A stretch of DNA of 64,000 bases from Cysteiniphilum sp. JM-1 (GCF_008711525.1 NZ_VXKS01000007.1:1-64000), one strand, 5' to 3'; counted from the stretch's first letter, positions 43,824-54,100 are shown. Translations and numbers: made by a program. Notes: generated by a model not told the origin, from the sequence alone.

Positions 43824-44411
43824 TTAGTTTTTAACAACCAAAACACGCGCTGGACGAATAACACGATTATTAAGCTCATACCCCTTTTGAAAGACATTCA
43901 TCACCATATTGTCATCCATCTCAGGATTAGGTGACATTGCCATCGCTTCATGCTTATTTGGATCAAATACTTCACCCTCTGGATCAAGCTGTGTCACACC
44001 AAATTTCTCAAGCGTGTCGACCAACATCTTCATCGTTAAGATAACACCTTCGGACATTGCTTTAGCTTCCTCAGACTCAGCTGAAACTTCAGTTGCCTTC
44101 TCCATGCTATCAAGCACAGGTAATAATGCATTCGCGAACTTTTCCAAAGCAAACTTATGTGCATTCTCAACATCTTTTTGTGCACGACGTCGAATATTCT
44201 CCATCTCGGCATGGGCACGTAATACTTTATCATCAGCAGTAGCAACGGTGTCTTGCATATTAGCAACCGTTGCCTTAAGTGACTCATTTTCTTTACGAAG
44301 TGCAATAACTTCATCAATCATATCTTGAGATTCAGCAGCTTCCTGATCAGCAGCTTCCCCTGCCATCAACTCAAAATCTTCTTCGTGCTGTTTTGGATGT
44401 TTATGTGACAT
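43824..44411 (-). CDS. grpE: GrpE, nucleotide exchange factor of DnaK
   Basis: Releases ADP from DnaK. A 195-residue protein with an acidic N-terminus, a long coiled coil (residues 30-100), and the beta-wing signature VFDPNKHEAMAMSPNPEMDDNMVMNVFQKGYELNNRVIRPARV at the C-terminus, quoted here only for its core FQKGYELNNRVIRPA. It has its own sigma-32-like promoter. Confidence 0.97.
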   Translation of the reverse strand: MSHKHPKQHEEDFELMAGEAADQEAAESQDMIDEVIALRKENESLKATVANMQDTVATADDKVLRAHAEMENIRRRAQKDVENAHKFALEKFANALLPVLDSMEKATEVSAESEEAKAMSEGVILTMKMLVDTLEKFGVTQLDPEGEVFDPNKHEAMAMSPNPEMDDNMVMNVFQKGYELNNRVIRPARVLVVKN

Positions 44412-44457
44412 TGATACACCTTAAATTATTTTTTAAGTTTTTTATTACGGCGTAACA

Positions 44458-44484
44458 ATTGCGGGCGCTTTTGCGCTTTTCAAG
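44458..44484 (-). promoter_or_regulatory. Sigma-32-type promoter of grpE
   Basis: Minus-strand CTTGAAA (478-484), a 12-base spacer, then CCCGCAAT (458-465), a good match to the heat-shock consensus. It lies about 50 bases upstream of grpE. Confidence 0.7.
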
Positions 44485-44518
44485 AAATTATTTTAATAAA
44501 TTATCATCTAACGATTGA

Positions 44519-44552
44519 TATACCGTTCACAAACCATTTTACGAGCGGTATA
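44519..44552. repeat. Repeat family R2, short palindromic copy
   Basis: TATACCGTTCACAAACCATT begins one arm as in the long element at 53925-54091, and the copy closes with GAGCGGTATA, the complement of its start with one mismatch. It looks like the two ends of the long element joined with the centre missing. Confidence 0.7.
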
Positions 44553-44600
44553 GACATCCCTATCCTGATTTATCCATGGTTTTTTTTTGCGAGAGAAAGC

Positions 44601-45425
44601 TTAATTTGTCTCTTGCGTTAAAACGTTATTATTGATGACAAATTTGCCATTAACTACCGAACTTGCTGGCGTGTTATTTTGATACTGCCAATACGCTTGC
44701 ATTTGTGTGCCATTTGGAGCATTTGTTACCACCAAGGTGCACAATGAAGCATCCTGTGCATTATTAACTAGCTTGTATACAGGATTTCCTGATTGGCTTA
44801 CGTTTGACAATGAACAGAACGATTGGCTTCCTAGTGATAAAGTTAGCTGTGCCGTCGTATTGTCTAGCGCAAAATACATTGGAGTATTTGCTTGTTCTAA
44901 GTTGATATAAGGTCTCACAGTTAGATTATTACCACTTTCAATAATAAATCGTGTACTAATAAGTGCATATTTGAGATCAATGCTTTGCTCAACACCATTT
45001 ATAGTAACTGTGCTAGCTCTCTCATAAGCATTAACATCTTCATTAGGAATATTATTTCTTGTGATTTGCAATTGACACTCACCACCTTGCGCTTGCAATT
45101 CAGTACCACAATTACCATTACTAATTGTAAAGTGCTGCGTAAAGTCCGAGCCTGCTAAGGTTTTGATACTTGATATGACTTGTGCGATATTCACAGGCTG
45201 ATAATTAACACCTACTTTTGATACATCAGATGAAGTTTGCAGACTAATTTGTCCTGACTCGCCAGGCGCAAATGCTGCATCTAGGTTTACACTTAAAGGG
45301 GTAACAGAACCACCGGTGCCAGCATCAGAGCCACCACCACCGCCACAAGCAGTTAGTGTCAAGGCTGCAACAGATATACTTAATAATGAAAATGCCTTAA
45401 GAATCGTTTTTTTATGGAATGTCAT
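44601..45425 (-). CDS. Unknown lipoprotein
   Basis: A 274-residue exported protein. The signal peptide ends in a lipobox LTAC with the lipidated Cys at about residue 27, followed by a Gly-rich spacer (GGGGGSDAGTGG). The mature part is rich in Ser, Thr, Asn and Gln with predicted beta strands and pairs of Cys, and I recognise no domain. It is transcribed away from the exported protein at 45700 with 274 bases between them. Probably anchored in the outer or inner membrane; function unknown. Confidence 0.75.
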   Translation of the reverse strand: MTFHKKTILKAFSLLSISVAALTLTACGGGGGSDAGTGGSVTPLSVNLDAAFAPGESGQISLQTSSDVSKVGVNYQPVNIAQVISSIKTLAGSDFTQHFTISNGNCGTELQAQGGECQLQITRNNIPNEDVNAYERASTVTINGVEQSIDLKYALISTRFIIESGNNLTVRPYINLEQANTPMYFALDNTTAQLTLSLGSQSFCSLSNVSQSGNPVYKLVNNAQDASLCTLVVTNAPNGTQMQAYWQYQNNTPASSVVNGKFVINNNVLTQETN

Positions 45426-45699
45426 AAATACATTTACTTCCTATTTTATTTGATTATCGGAGGGAGGGGGCGAAAACAATTTGTATTATTTTCGCGCAAC
45501 AAATTAACTCACAAAACACATCCAGTCAAATAAAATTTAAATAAATTTTGAGCAAAAACATTATTTTCAATCGCAATATAACTTCACTTAGTTTTGTTAC
45601 TGCAGAGATCAATCAACATGTATAGTTGCATGATATTTGATATATCTATTGTCCTTTGCTATACCTATCAATGATCAACGAACCTAAAGGAATATATCT

Positions 45700-46296
45700 A
45701 TGAATATAACAACAAGATTTACCTCTTTATCACTGATTTGCTTAGCCTTTTTCCAAATAAATCATGCTTACGCAGACCAGCAAGGAGGCATCGTAAGTTT
45801 ATGTGCCGACAATCAAGTCTCGATTTGGAAAAGTACAGCCCTTGATCCAGGGAATGCTAAAAATGGTAGCATTAGCTTTGATGTCTCACAGGCGACACTC
45901 TATCTTGATATTAGCCAGTCCAAAGCAATTATGGAAAGCATTCACTCAAATGCCATAGAAGGTGTTTATAACAATGGTCAAGAAGACTGTAATAGTGGAA
46001 AAATTTGTTTTCAAAGTGCCACAGATGATGGTCATAATGGTAAGCAATTCATTTCATCTGATTTTTCAATGACATTTAATGCGACAGTCGTATATAACCC
46101 TTTGAGCATTACTTTGGATAATCCAAAAGGTACAATTATACTCACGCCATATACAGTAAATAGCTCAACCTACCCACGAATTTTACAAGCGAACTCTAAA
46201 CAAAAAAGCACTCCAAGCCAAAATGAAAACTCCAATGATTTCCCCTTTATCTACTGGCAATTTGAAGGTTGTAGTAATGCATTGATAACACAATAA
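45700..46296 (+). CDS. Unknown secreted protein
   Basis: A 198-residue protein with a clear signal peptide (residues 1-25, cleavage likely after HAYA). The mature protein has four or five Cys, including GQEDCNSGKICFQ, which could form disulfides in the periplasm. I see no known domain. AAAGGA lies just before the ATG. It is next to the unknown lipoprotein, and both look exported and Ser/Asn-rich, but sequence similarity between them is not evident. Confidence 0.75.
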   Translation: MNITTRFTSLSLICLAFFQINHAYADQQGGIVSLCADNQVSIWKSTALDPGNAKNGSISFDVSQATLYLDISQSKAIMESIHSNAIEGVYNNGQEDCNSGKICFQSATDDGHNGKQFISSDFSMTFNATVVYNPLSITLDNPKGTIILTPYTVNSSTYPRILQANSKQKSTPSQNENSNDFPFIYWQFEGCSNALITQ

Positions 46297-46386
46297 AGCA
46301 CACCACCCCCCAACATCAACTAATTTCAAATCGGCAATAGCTTCCAGCGCGCTTTCCGTTTACCATGTTGTCGTTTGATTGTTTGA

Positions 46387-47355
<969 letters not shown>

Positions 47356-47371
47356 GTCATAATGCAGAAAT

Positions 47372-47463
47372 AATAAGTTGAACTTCAATCCCTCCTCACC
47401 CGCGCAGCTTAAGCTGCACGAGCAATCCCACAAGGGGAGAGGTGCTAATTGATGCAACTTATT
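47372..47463 (+). repeat. Palindromic repeat family R1, copy between trxB and relA
   Basis: Outer stem AATAAGTTG...CAAT pairs with ATTG...CAACTTATT, with an inner GCGCAGCTTAAGCTGC palindrome and a degenerate second palindrome ending GGAGAGGT. It lies between two convergent stops and no other terminator is seen there, so it may end both transcripts. Confidence 0.85.
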
Positions 47464-47488
47464 CTTTATTCAGTACTAAAAATTCAAA

Positions 47489-49696
47489 TTACGCAATCAC
47501 ACGTGTGACATTCTCAACATAAGCTGTTGAGCTCATCTTCTTAGCCAACGTATCTAAGGTTTGCATATCCATCAAAATTAAGCTTAGTTTGATCGTTTTA
47601 TGTTTATCTGAGTGCGAAGGCTGTAATGCTGCAATCGTTATCTTTTCAATCGTCAAAATACTGGTAACTTCGTGTACCGCCTTTTCAACATCGCTACAAA
47701 TCAAGAGCAAATCTACCTGATAACGCCTTAGGTCTTTTTTTCCCCATTGCACATCAAGCACTCGCTCAGGCGAGCTTAAGCTTAAACGCAAGAAGTTAGG
47801 GCACACCGCTCTATGCACTGTCACACCTCGCCCATGCGTTAGATAACCAACAATATCATCACCTTGCACCGGCTTGCAGCATCCTGCCATATGTGACAAT
47901 AAATTATCAACACCATAAATTGTTAAATCCGTTTTGCGTGCATTGTCTTTTAAACTTTGTGTGACATTAACACTTTTAATCGCCACTTCTTCAACCGTTG
48001 GTTTTTCAATAAGCTTGTAATGCTCAACGATATAATTAACCACCTGATTAAAACGCAGAGACCCAGTTTCGATACCCGCATACAACGTTTCCTCATCTGC
48101 CATATTAAAATGTGAGGCGACTTCAGCATAATCAATGGACTTTAAGCGATGATGCTTTAACTCATCCAAAAGACGCTCACGACCCAAGGCTGCATTTTGC
48201 TCTTTATTGAGCTGTTTAAACCAACGTGCGACGCGTGCGCGAATTTTCGCTGAATGAATAAAACCGCTACCAGCATTTGACCAATCTAAACTGGGGCTTG
48301 GCTCCTTGTGAGTGAGAATCTCAACCTTGTCCCCTGTGCTAAGCTTCGTTGTTAACGGCACAATCTTGCCATTGATTTTAGCCCCCTTGGTGCGATGCCC
48401 AATCATCGTATGCACCATATAGGCGAAATCAAGGACAGTGGATCCTAACTCAAGATCAATCACATCACCATTAGGGGTAAACACATACACCCGATTTCCG
48501 GCAAGCTCTTTTTTAAGCTCATCACTTTTTAACTCGTCAGCAAGCTCAGTTTCCCAATCAAGTAACGATCGCAACCAATTAACGCGAGCCTCGTAACTTG
48601 GATCATGCTTAACTCCTTCTTTATAGCGCCAATGTGCCGCCACCCCCATCTCAGATTCATTATGCATTTGCTGTGTTCTAATTTGAATCTCGAGCGTTAA
48701 GTGCTCAGGCCCATAGACAACAGTGTGCACGGAGCGGTAACCATTGGGCTTAGGTGTAGCAATATAATCAGCAAATTCACTGGCTATTGGTTCCCATAAT
48801 TGATTAACAATGCTTAACGCGCGATAACATTCATCAACCGAATCAACCAAAACACGCATCGCTCGAATATCATATAGCTCATCAAGATTACGCTCTTTCT
48901 TGCGTAGTTTGCGCCATATGCTATAGATGTGCTTGACCCGACCAGATAGCTCAAAATGAATATTTTCTTTCTTAAGCTCAGCTGCAAGCATCTCCATCGC
49001 ATCATGAATATAAGCCTCACGCTGCAGGCGCTTCTTTTTTAGTCCTCTGGCGATTTTCTTATATTCAACAGGATATAAACAGGCAAAAGCACGATCTTCA
49101 AGCTCCCATTTTGTCTTTGACAAGCCCAAGCGATTTGCCAATGGTGCGTATATCTCAAGAATTTCCTTAGCAATTGTCTGCTTATAGCTTTCCGTCCAGT
49201 TCTTAACCGCACGCATCGTGCATACTCGATCTGCCAACTTAACCAACACGATGCGCACATCTTCAACAATCGTTAATAGCATCTTACGAAAGGTATCAAT
49301 TTGCGCTTGATTAGGTTTGTCATTTTGCAATGCTCTGACTGCCGACATAGCTGTCGCACCATCAAGAATCTTCAACACCGCTTCACCACAAGACTCAAGT
49401 ACAAGCTCAGGCGAAATTTTTTGATTATAATGAAGCTCAAATAACAATGCGGCAGCAACGGATTCCTCATCCGCCTGCAAATCAAAAAGCACTGCCGCCA
49501 TTTCAACACCGTAACCAAAACAAGTGCCACCATGCACCGAAGGCTCGTCAACACCGTATTGCGCTAAAATATCAATTGCACCGGCAATCGTTGCTAAACG
49601 TTGTTTTGGATAAAAGTCTTCTAACAAAGGTAACCATTTTTGAAAATCAATCAACCCTTCATCGGTTAAGGCATATTTGTCCGTTACTTGCACCAT
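47489..49696 (-). CDS. relA: RelA, (p)ppGpp synthetase
   Basis: Makes (p)ppGpp on ribosomes during amino acid starvation. 735 residues: N-terminal HD-type domain with the metal-binding His-Asp lost (FGYGVEMAAVLFDL, AAALLFELHYN), which is typical of RelA and not SpoT; synthetase domain with YDIRAMRVLVDSVDECY and PKPNGYRSVHT; TGS domain VYVFTPNGDVIDLELGSTVLDFAY; C-terminal zinc-finger-like HMAGCCKPVQGDDIVGY; and ACT domain. Confidence 0.95.
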   Translation of the reverse strand: MVQVTDKYALTDEGLIDFQKWLPLLEDFYPKQRLATIAGAIDILAQYGVDEPSVHGGTCFGYGVEMAAVLFDLQADEESVAAALLFELHYNQKISPELVLESCGEAVLKILDGATAMSAVRALQNDKPNQAQIDTFRKMLLTIVEDVRIVLVKLADRVCTMRAVKNWTESYKQTIAKEILEIYAPLANRLGLSKTKWELEDRAFACLYPVEYKKIARGLKKKRLQREAYIHDAMEMLAAELKKENIHFELSGRVKHIYSIWRKLRKKERNLDELYDIRAMRVLVDSVDECYRALSIVNQLWEPIASEFADYIATPKPNGYRSVHTVVYGPEHLTLEIQIRTQQMHNESEMGVAAHWRYKEGVKHDPSYEARVNWLRSLLDWETELADELKSDELKKELAGNRVYVFTPNGDVIDLELGSTVLDFAYMVHTMIGHRTKGAKINGKIVPLTTKLSTGDKVEILTHKEPSPSLDWSNAGSGFIHSAKIRARVARWFKQLNKEQNAALGRERLLDELKHHRLKSIDYAEVASHFNMADEETLYAGIETGSLRFNQVVNYIVEHYKLIEKPTVEEVAIKSVNVTQSLKDNARKTDLTIYGVDNLLSHMAGCCKPVQGDDIVGYLTHGRGVTVHRAVCPNFLRLSLSSPERVLDVQWGKKDLRRYQVDLLLICSDVEKAVHEVTSILTIEKITIAALQPSHSDKHKTIKLSLILMDMQTLDTLAKKMSSTAYVENVTRVIA

Positions 49697-49855
49697 TCTT
49701 ATCTATCCAAAAATCATCTTAAAAAATCTAAAGTCCACACTTAGAATTCAAGCATGCACAATCAATAAAATCTGTATTTAAGGATAACGAAAATCAGTGA
49801 AAAACCCTAGTGAAAGTATGATAAATATCAAACATCTTGCATTAGGTAAAAAATA

Positions 49856-50367
49856 CTAAGTCAATCGATAAGCCGGGTTCTGTCGTGGACAGTCATTTAT
49901 CTAGGCATTATGTCACCATAATGCTCAAGCAGCCTACCCGGTTGCAGCGCGAGCCACACTATTACAACCCTATTTGGCCTTGCTTCAGATGGGGTTTACC
50001 ATGCCACTTTTGTTGCCAAAAGCGCGGTGCGCTCTTACCACACCGTTTCACCCTTACCTATATAACAATACAGGCGGTCTATTCTCTGTTGCACTTTCCG
50101 TAAGCTTACGCTTCCCAGGCGTTACCTGGCATCTTGCTCTTTGAAGCCCGGACTTTCCTCGTCCTACCACTTTTTGTAACTTTGCACTTTAACTTAGCAA
50201 CTAAATAAATAAGTTCTGTTACAATTACCCCTCACCCGCGCAGCCTAAGCTGCACGACCTCTCCCTCAAGGAGAGAGGTAATGAATGATGAAACATCTAT
50301 TGTCATCTTCAACATCTAAATACTAAATTACAAAAAGTGGTAAGACGCGACTGTCTGATCAACTTAG
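49856..50367 (-). ncRNA. rnpB: RNase P RNA (class A) with an enlarged P3 arm
   Basis: Catalytic RNA of the tRNA 5'-processing enzyme. Conserved blocks on the minus strand: GAGGAAAGTCCGGGC, GATGCCAGGTAACGCCTGG, AAGGGTGAAACGGTG and AACCCGGCTTATCGAT. P1 is an 11-bp helix, CTAAGTTGATC at the 5' end with GATTGACTTAG at the 3' end, and a T run follows at 49855-49850. P3 is unusual: 50160-50179 pairs with 50328-50347 over about 20 bp, and the loop of 148 nt holds repeat R1. Total length is about 512 nt, against 377 in E. coli; the excess is nearly all in P3. Rfam-type secondary structure was not computed. Confidence 0.93.
50208..50301 (-). repeat. Palindromic repeat family R1, copy inside rnpB
   Basis: Inner palindromes GCGCAGCCTAAGCTGC and ACCTCTCCCTCAAGGAGAG, outer arms AATAAGTT and CTATT. 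It lies in the loop of the extended P3 helix of RNase P RNA and should be transcribed as part of it. Similarity with the other R1 copies extends past the palindromes, for example TTTGCACTTTAAC here and TTTGCACTTAAC near 43643, so the inserted unit may fill the whole loop. Confidence 0.85.
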
Positions 50368-50375
50368 CGGGCAGA

Positions 50376-50405
50376 ATTATATACTTAACTGGCGACGAAT
50401 GGCAA
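50376..50405 (-). promoter_or_regulatory. Sigma-70 promoter of rnpB
   Basis: Minus-strand TTGCCA (400-405), an 18-base spacer and a perfect TATAAT (376-381), 8 bases upstream of the inferred 5' end of RNase P RNA. The -10 overlaps the stop codon of the upstream KfrA-like gene. Confidence 0.85.
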
Positions 50406-51060
50406 TAATCTCTTGATCATAAGTTGTTTTCAAGCGACTAAACTCTGTTTGCAATGCTAGTAATTGCTCATTTGCCGTTTTTTGAAAGTCACGCACTTCT
50501 TGATCACAGGTCATGCGCGTATTAAGTAACTCATTTTGTGCTGTTTGATAATGCTCTTGCGCTAACAAACGTGTACTTCTAATGATGGCTAATGCCTGAA
50601 AAAGCTTCTGGATAATCGCAGGTTCGGCCTTTAAACGCTCCGAAGTCAATGACTCGCGCGGTGCGATCGCTTCATAAGACTCATCAGAATTACCATTACC
50701 TATAAATTGCGTTCTTGAGTAAGATTTTCTGTATTCGCTTTGCCCATGAGCAGATTGCTGTTGACGCACAGTTTTTTTTGATTTAAAGCCATTCATATCC
50801 GGTCTACGCAACGAAGAAGTGCTTGCATTTCTCTCATCATCAGATCTTGATTGTGAAAATTTAGGTCTTACATTTTTATTTTCATGCATTAATTGCGCAT
50901 TTTCTTTTTGCCACTTACCAAGAAGGACCGCGATCTGTGCATGCGTGCCCTTACCTAACTCGCGACGCACATATTCAAGTGTGACTTTGCGCCCCTCACA
51001 ACTTAGGCGTTCGGCAACTGCAGCAAGTTCATCATAAGTTATCTGGTTATCTTCCGACAT
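50377..51060 (-). CDS. KfrA-like DNA-binding protein
   Basis: A 227-residue protein. The N-terminal 60 residues (ITYDELAAVAERLSCEGRKVTLEYVRRELGKG, cited for YDELAAVAERL and TLEYVRRELGKG) match the KfrA N-terminal helix-turn-helix domain known mainly from plasmid partition regions. A polar linker rich in Arg/Ser follows, then a helical, Gln/Glu-rich C-terminus likely to be a coiled coil (residues 150-225). The domain is well supported; its role in a chromosome, next to rnpB, is not known. Confidence 0.75.
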   Translation of the reverse strand: MSEDNQITYDELAAVAERLSCEGRKVTLEYVRRELGKGTHAQIAVLLGKWQKENAQLMHENKNVRPKFSQSRSDDERNASTSSLRRPDMNGFKSKKTVRQQQSAHGQSEYRKSYSRTQFIGNGNSDESYEAIAPRESLTSERLKAEPAIIQKLFQALAIIRSTRLLAQEHYQTAQNELLNTRMTCDQEVRDFQKTANEQLLALQTEFSRLKTTYDQEIIAIRRQLSI

Positions 51061-51336
51061 GAATTCCCTTAATTAAGATATTTCATATTTTTATTTTTAA
51101 TTTTTTAAACTTTTTCTATTTTTTCTTACTTAGCATTTACTTTTAAGCTTAATTCAATCTCACCAAAGGTTTCGATATTCCAATAAACAGAAACAATCCC
51201 TAAACGAGTCACCTAATAGCAAATGAAAAATGTACGCCCATCGAATACGTACAATTTAGTTTTAGCAGAAAATCATTTTAAAGGTAAATGAAAACGGCTG
51301 AATTATGACTAAAAATATGCTCAAGCTCAAGAGAAA

Positions 51337-52557
51337 TCATGCTAATACTGCTAAAAGACCAACACTACTTAATATTTGCAGCACAATAATAAATGCACCC
51401 AATAGGATCAATAATGATAAATATATTTTGCTGGGTAGCGTATTGCGCTCCTCACTATTTCTTAATGACCATGCCATACACGCCGGCAGTATAATCAGTA
51501 AAATACAAACAAAAATACTGGCATAGCCTAATGCAGCCAAGAATCCATTGACGAAAAAAACAGCAAATATCAATGGTGGCACATAGGTGATCACAAAGTT
51601 TAAAAGCTTTGCTTTAGTCGATTTCTTCAAGCGATAAGCATCTTGATTAAAGTGAAAGAGTGCTAACGTCACGCCAAGAAAAGATGTTGTGACTGCAATA
51701 TTAGAAAACCCAACAATAAAGCCACTGGCTGCATGCACATTCAGTAGATGATGATACGCCTTACCTAAATCAACACCATGTGTCATCAGATATTTAAACC
51801 CATACTCACCCAATACAGGGACAACACCTAAAGTAACAATAACCCATACTACATAAACGATAAATGGCACGCTCGCACCAATAACAACAATGCGCTTTAA
51901 CTCATGGTCATTTTTAAAATAATTGCGAATCGTTGGGATCACAATATGAAAGCCAAAAGAAGTAATCAAGATAGGGAAAGCATACCACGCATAACCAATC
52001 CCCATGCTCTGCGTGCTCAATAAACTGGTTTGCACATATGGCACGATCACCACAATAATCCCAATAAAACAAAGTGCTTTAAGGGTGAAAAACAGTTTAT
52101 TTAAGTGATCAACTGCTGAGGTGCCAAAATAAATAACCGCACCCAATATCACGGTAAATAACAGCGCCCCGTAACCGCCCGAGTTACTCACCCCTAGCAC
52201 ATATTGATCAAGCAACCCGCCACCCATCGCAATATATGCTGTGGTTAATGCATATAGCAGCAATAGATAAGCCAACCAATTGACAACTTGTCCAAAGCGT
52301 CCCAAAGTAGCAAACGCCATGGTATTTAGATCTGCCGTTAAGGGCTGGCGCACATTAACCTCAACAATCAACAAGGCTGTTGCCAGCATAATAATCCAGT
52401 TGATAAACAACAAGATCAGCGCACTTTTAAAGCCAACTGCAGCAACAGCGTACGGAATACCTAGCATTCCCGCGCCAATCGATGTACCGGCAATTAACAA
52501 AATACCTCCAAGTTTTTTCATCCTTGAAACCGTATGCAGTGTATGATTTTCAAACAT
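51337..52557 (-). CDS. Aromatic amino acid permease (HAAAP family)
   Basis: A 406-residue inner-membrane carrier with 11 hydrophobic segments, of the Mtr/TnaB/TyrP type. The signature GGILLIAGTSIGAGMLGIPYAVAA in the first helix is characteristic. It imports tryptophan or tyrosine with protons in known members; the substrate here is not determined. A second member lies at 61130-62344. Confidence 0.9.
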   Translation of the reverse strand: MFENHTLHTVSRMKKLGGILLIAGTSIGAGMLGIPYAVAAVGFKSALILLFINWIIMLATALLIVEVNVRQPLTADLNTMAFATLGRFGQVVNWLAYLLLLYALTTAYIAMGGGLLDQYVLGVSNSGGYGALLFTVILGAVIYFGTSAVDHLNKLFFTLKALCFIGIIVVIVPYVQTSLLSTQSMGIGYAWYAFPILITSFGFHIVIPTIRNYFKNDHELKRIVVIGASVPFIVYVVWVIVTLGVVPVLGEYGFKYLMTHGVDLGKAYHHLLNVHAASGFIVGFSNIAVTTSFLGVTLALFHFNQDAYRLKKSTKAKLLNFVITYVPPLIFAVFFVNGFLAALGYASIFVCILLIILPACMAWSLRNSEERNTLPSKIYLSLLILLGAFIIVLQILSSVGLLAVLA

Positions 52558-52644
52558 GTTTTTGCATCAAAAAATTAGCGAAGCTTCATCTTATCATCAC
52601 CATTCAAACTGACAACTGGTTTTCTAAGATAGTTTCGTAATTCT

Positions 52645-53658
52645 CTATAGATTAAGGGGTGCTCTTGGCTTCACATTGATTACCATATCCTGATCAACAA
52701 AGCCATTTGCTAAACGATAAGCACCCGCTATAGCAATCATTGCCCCATTGTCTGTGCAATACGCCAAAGGCGGGTAATAAACCTGCCAATGGTTTTTAAG
52801 TGCTAACTCACTAAGCGCTGATCGCAATCCCTTGTTAGCGCTAACGCCACCTGAAACGACTAAATTTTTCATGCTGATATGTTTTAATACACGCTTACAT
52901 TTAATGACAATCGTGTCAATCAACGCCTCTTGAAATGCATAGGCAATGTCCGCTTTAATTTGTTCACTTTGATCCTCCTGCGCCTGCCAAGTATTAAGCA
53001 CGGCTGTTTTCAAGCCACTAAAACTAAAATCAAACCCAGGACGATCACACATCGGACGCGGGAAAGTAAAAACACCTGCTCGCCCTTGTTCAGCAAGGCT
53101 TGCCAAATGTGGACCACCAGGATAAGGCAACCCCAATAATTTAGCCGTTTTATCAAACGCCTCACCTGCGGCATCATCAATCGACTCACCCAATAGTTCA
53201 TATTGCCCAAAACGCTTAACGGCAATTAACTGTGTATGCCCACCTGAAACCAATAACGCCACATAAGGATACTCAGGCTTAGCCTCTTCACTTAATAACG
53301 GTGCCAGCAAGTGCCCCTCCAAGTGATGAATTGCAACCGCAGGAATATCGAGCATATAGCTTAATGTTTTGGCAAATGTTGCGCCAACCATTAGCGCACC
53401 AACTAGCCCTGGCATTGCCGTATAAGCAATGGCATCAATATCCTCAAGTGTCAGTCCTGCATATGCTAATGCTTCTTTAGTCAGTGGAATGAGTTTGGCT
53501 ACATGATCACGCGAGGCAAGCTCAGGCACCACACCACCATATTGCGCATGCAAATCAATCTGGCTAAACAATGCATTAGCAAGAAGTTTGTGTTTCGAGC
53601 CATCATAAATGGCAATGCCCGTTTCATCACATGATGTTTCAATGCCAAGGACAATCAT
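52645..53658 (-). CDS. tsaD: TsaD, tRNA threonylcarbamoyladenosine transferase
   Basis: Catalytic subunit that puts threonylcarbamoyl on A37 of tRNAs reading ANN codons. It begins [18 protein letters not shown], has the metal-binding HHLEGH near residue 111, LLVSGGHTQ, and the C-terminal [11 protein letters not shown]. Length 337 is normal. Its ATG overlaps the lapA stop (ATGA). Confidence 0.97.
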   Translation of the reverse strand: MIVLGIETSCDETGIAIYDGSKHKLLANALFSQIDLHAQYGGVVPELASRDHVAKLIPLTKEALAYAGLTLEDIDAIAYTAMPGLVGALMVGATFAKTLSYMLDIPAVAIHHLEGHLLAPLLSEEAKPEYPYVALLVSGGHTQLIAVKRFGQYELLGESIDDAAGEAFDKTAKLLGLPYPGGPHLASLAEQGRAGVFTFPRPMCDRPGFDFSFSGLKTAVLNTWQAQEDQSEQIKADIAYAFQEALIDTIVIKCKRVLKHISMKNLVVSGGVSANKGLRSALSELALKNHWQVYYPPLAYCTDNGAMIAIAGAYRLANGFVDQDMVINVKPRAPLNL

Positions 53659-53882
53659 TCCTTAACAGCCTTATCACGCAGTTTTCTTTTGCGTGACAGC
53701 AGCATTAAAACCATACCGATAACAAGCCCCAAGACAAAAACCACCAACAGTAGCAATATCAACGGCAAATGAAACGTACCAAGCAAATAATTAAAGGTCA
53801 CTTCCTGTGCATTTAATACTGCCAATGCCGCAACTAAAACAAAGATAATCACTAAGATTATGTATCCCAATAAACGCATCAT
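53655..53882 (-). CDS. lapA: LapA-like small membrane protein (DUF1049)
   Basis: A 75-residue protein with two transmembrane segments (residues 3-23 and 38-62) and a basic tail RKRKLRDK. The [25 protein letters not shown] pattern is that of LapA/DUF1049 proteins, which in E. coli act with LapB in control of lipopolysaccharide assembly. lapB is not seen here. It is coupled to tsaD by a 4-base overlap, which is an unusual partner. Confidence 0.8.
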   Translation of the reverse strand: MMRLLGYIILVIIFVLVAALAVLNAQEVTFNYLLGTFHLPLILLLLVVFVLGLVIGMVLMLLSRKRKLRDKAVKE

Positions 53883-53924
53883 ATCTCCTATAGTATATGC
53901 ATTAATTCATGCCGTGCATGGTAG

Positions 53925-54091
53925 TATACCGTTCACAAACCATTTTACAATATTTCTGCCCTCGAATTCCCTGCACTTTTGAGTGATTGTATTTTGCCAA
54001 TAGTCCTAGCTATTACCTGCAATACAATCACTCAAAATTATCAAAAACTTCTTTAGCATCGAACACCGCAAAATGATTTACGAACGGTATA
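53925..54091. repeat. Repeat family R2, full 167-base palindromic element
   Basis: Terminal inverted repeats of 24 bases (53925-53948 and 54068-54091) match at 20 positions, and an inner perfect 17-bp inverted repeat lies at 53977-53993 and 54021-54037. The whole can fold as one hairpin with a bulged middle. There is no coding frame. Single arms or short versions occur at 28362-28391 and 44519-44552. This layout resembles a MITE, but no target duplication is clear. Confidence 0.8.
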
Positions 54092-54100
54092 TATCTTTAT

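Noticed and set aside
49885-50103. A 72-codon plus-strand frame inside the RNase P RNA
   Set aside because: It is antisense to conserved RNase P RNA blocks and has no coding character.
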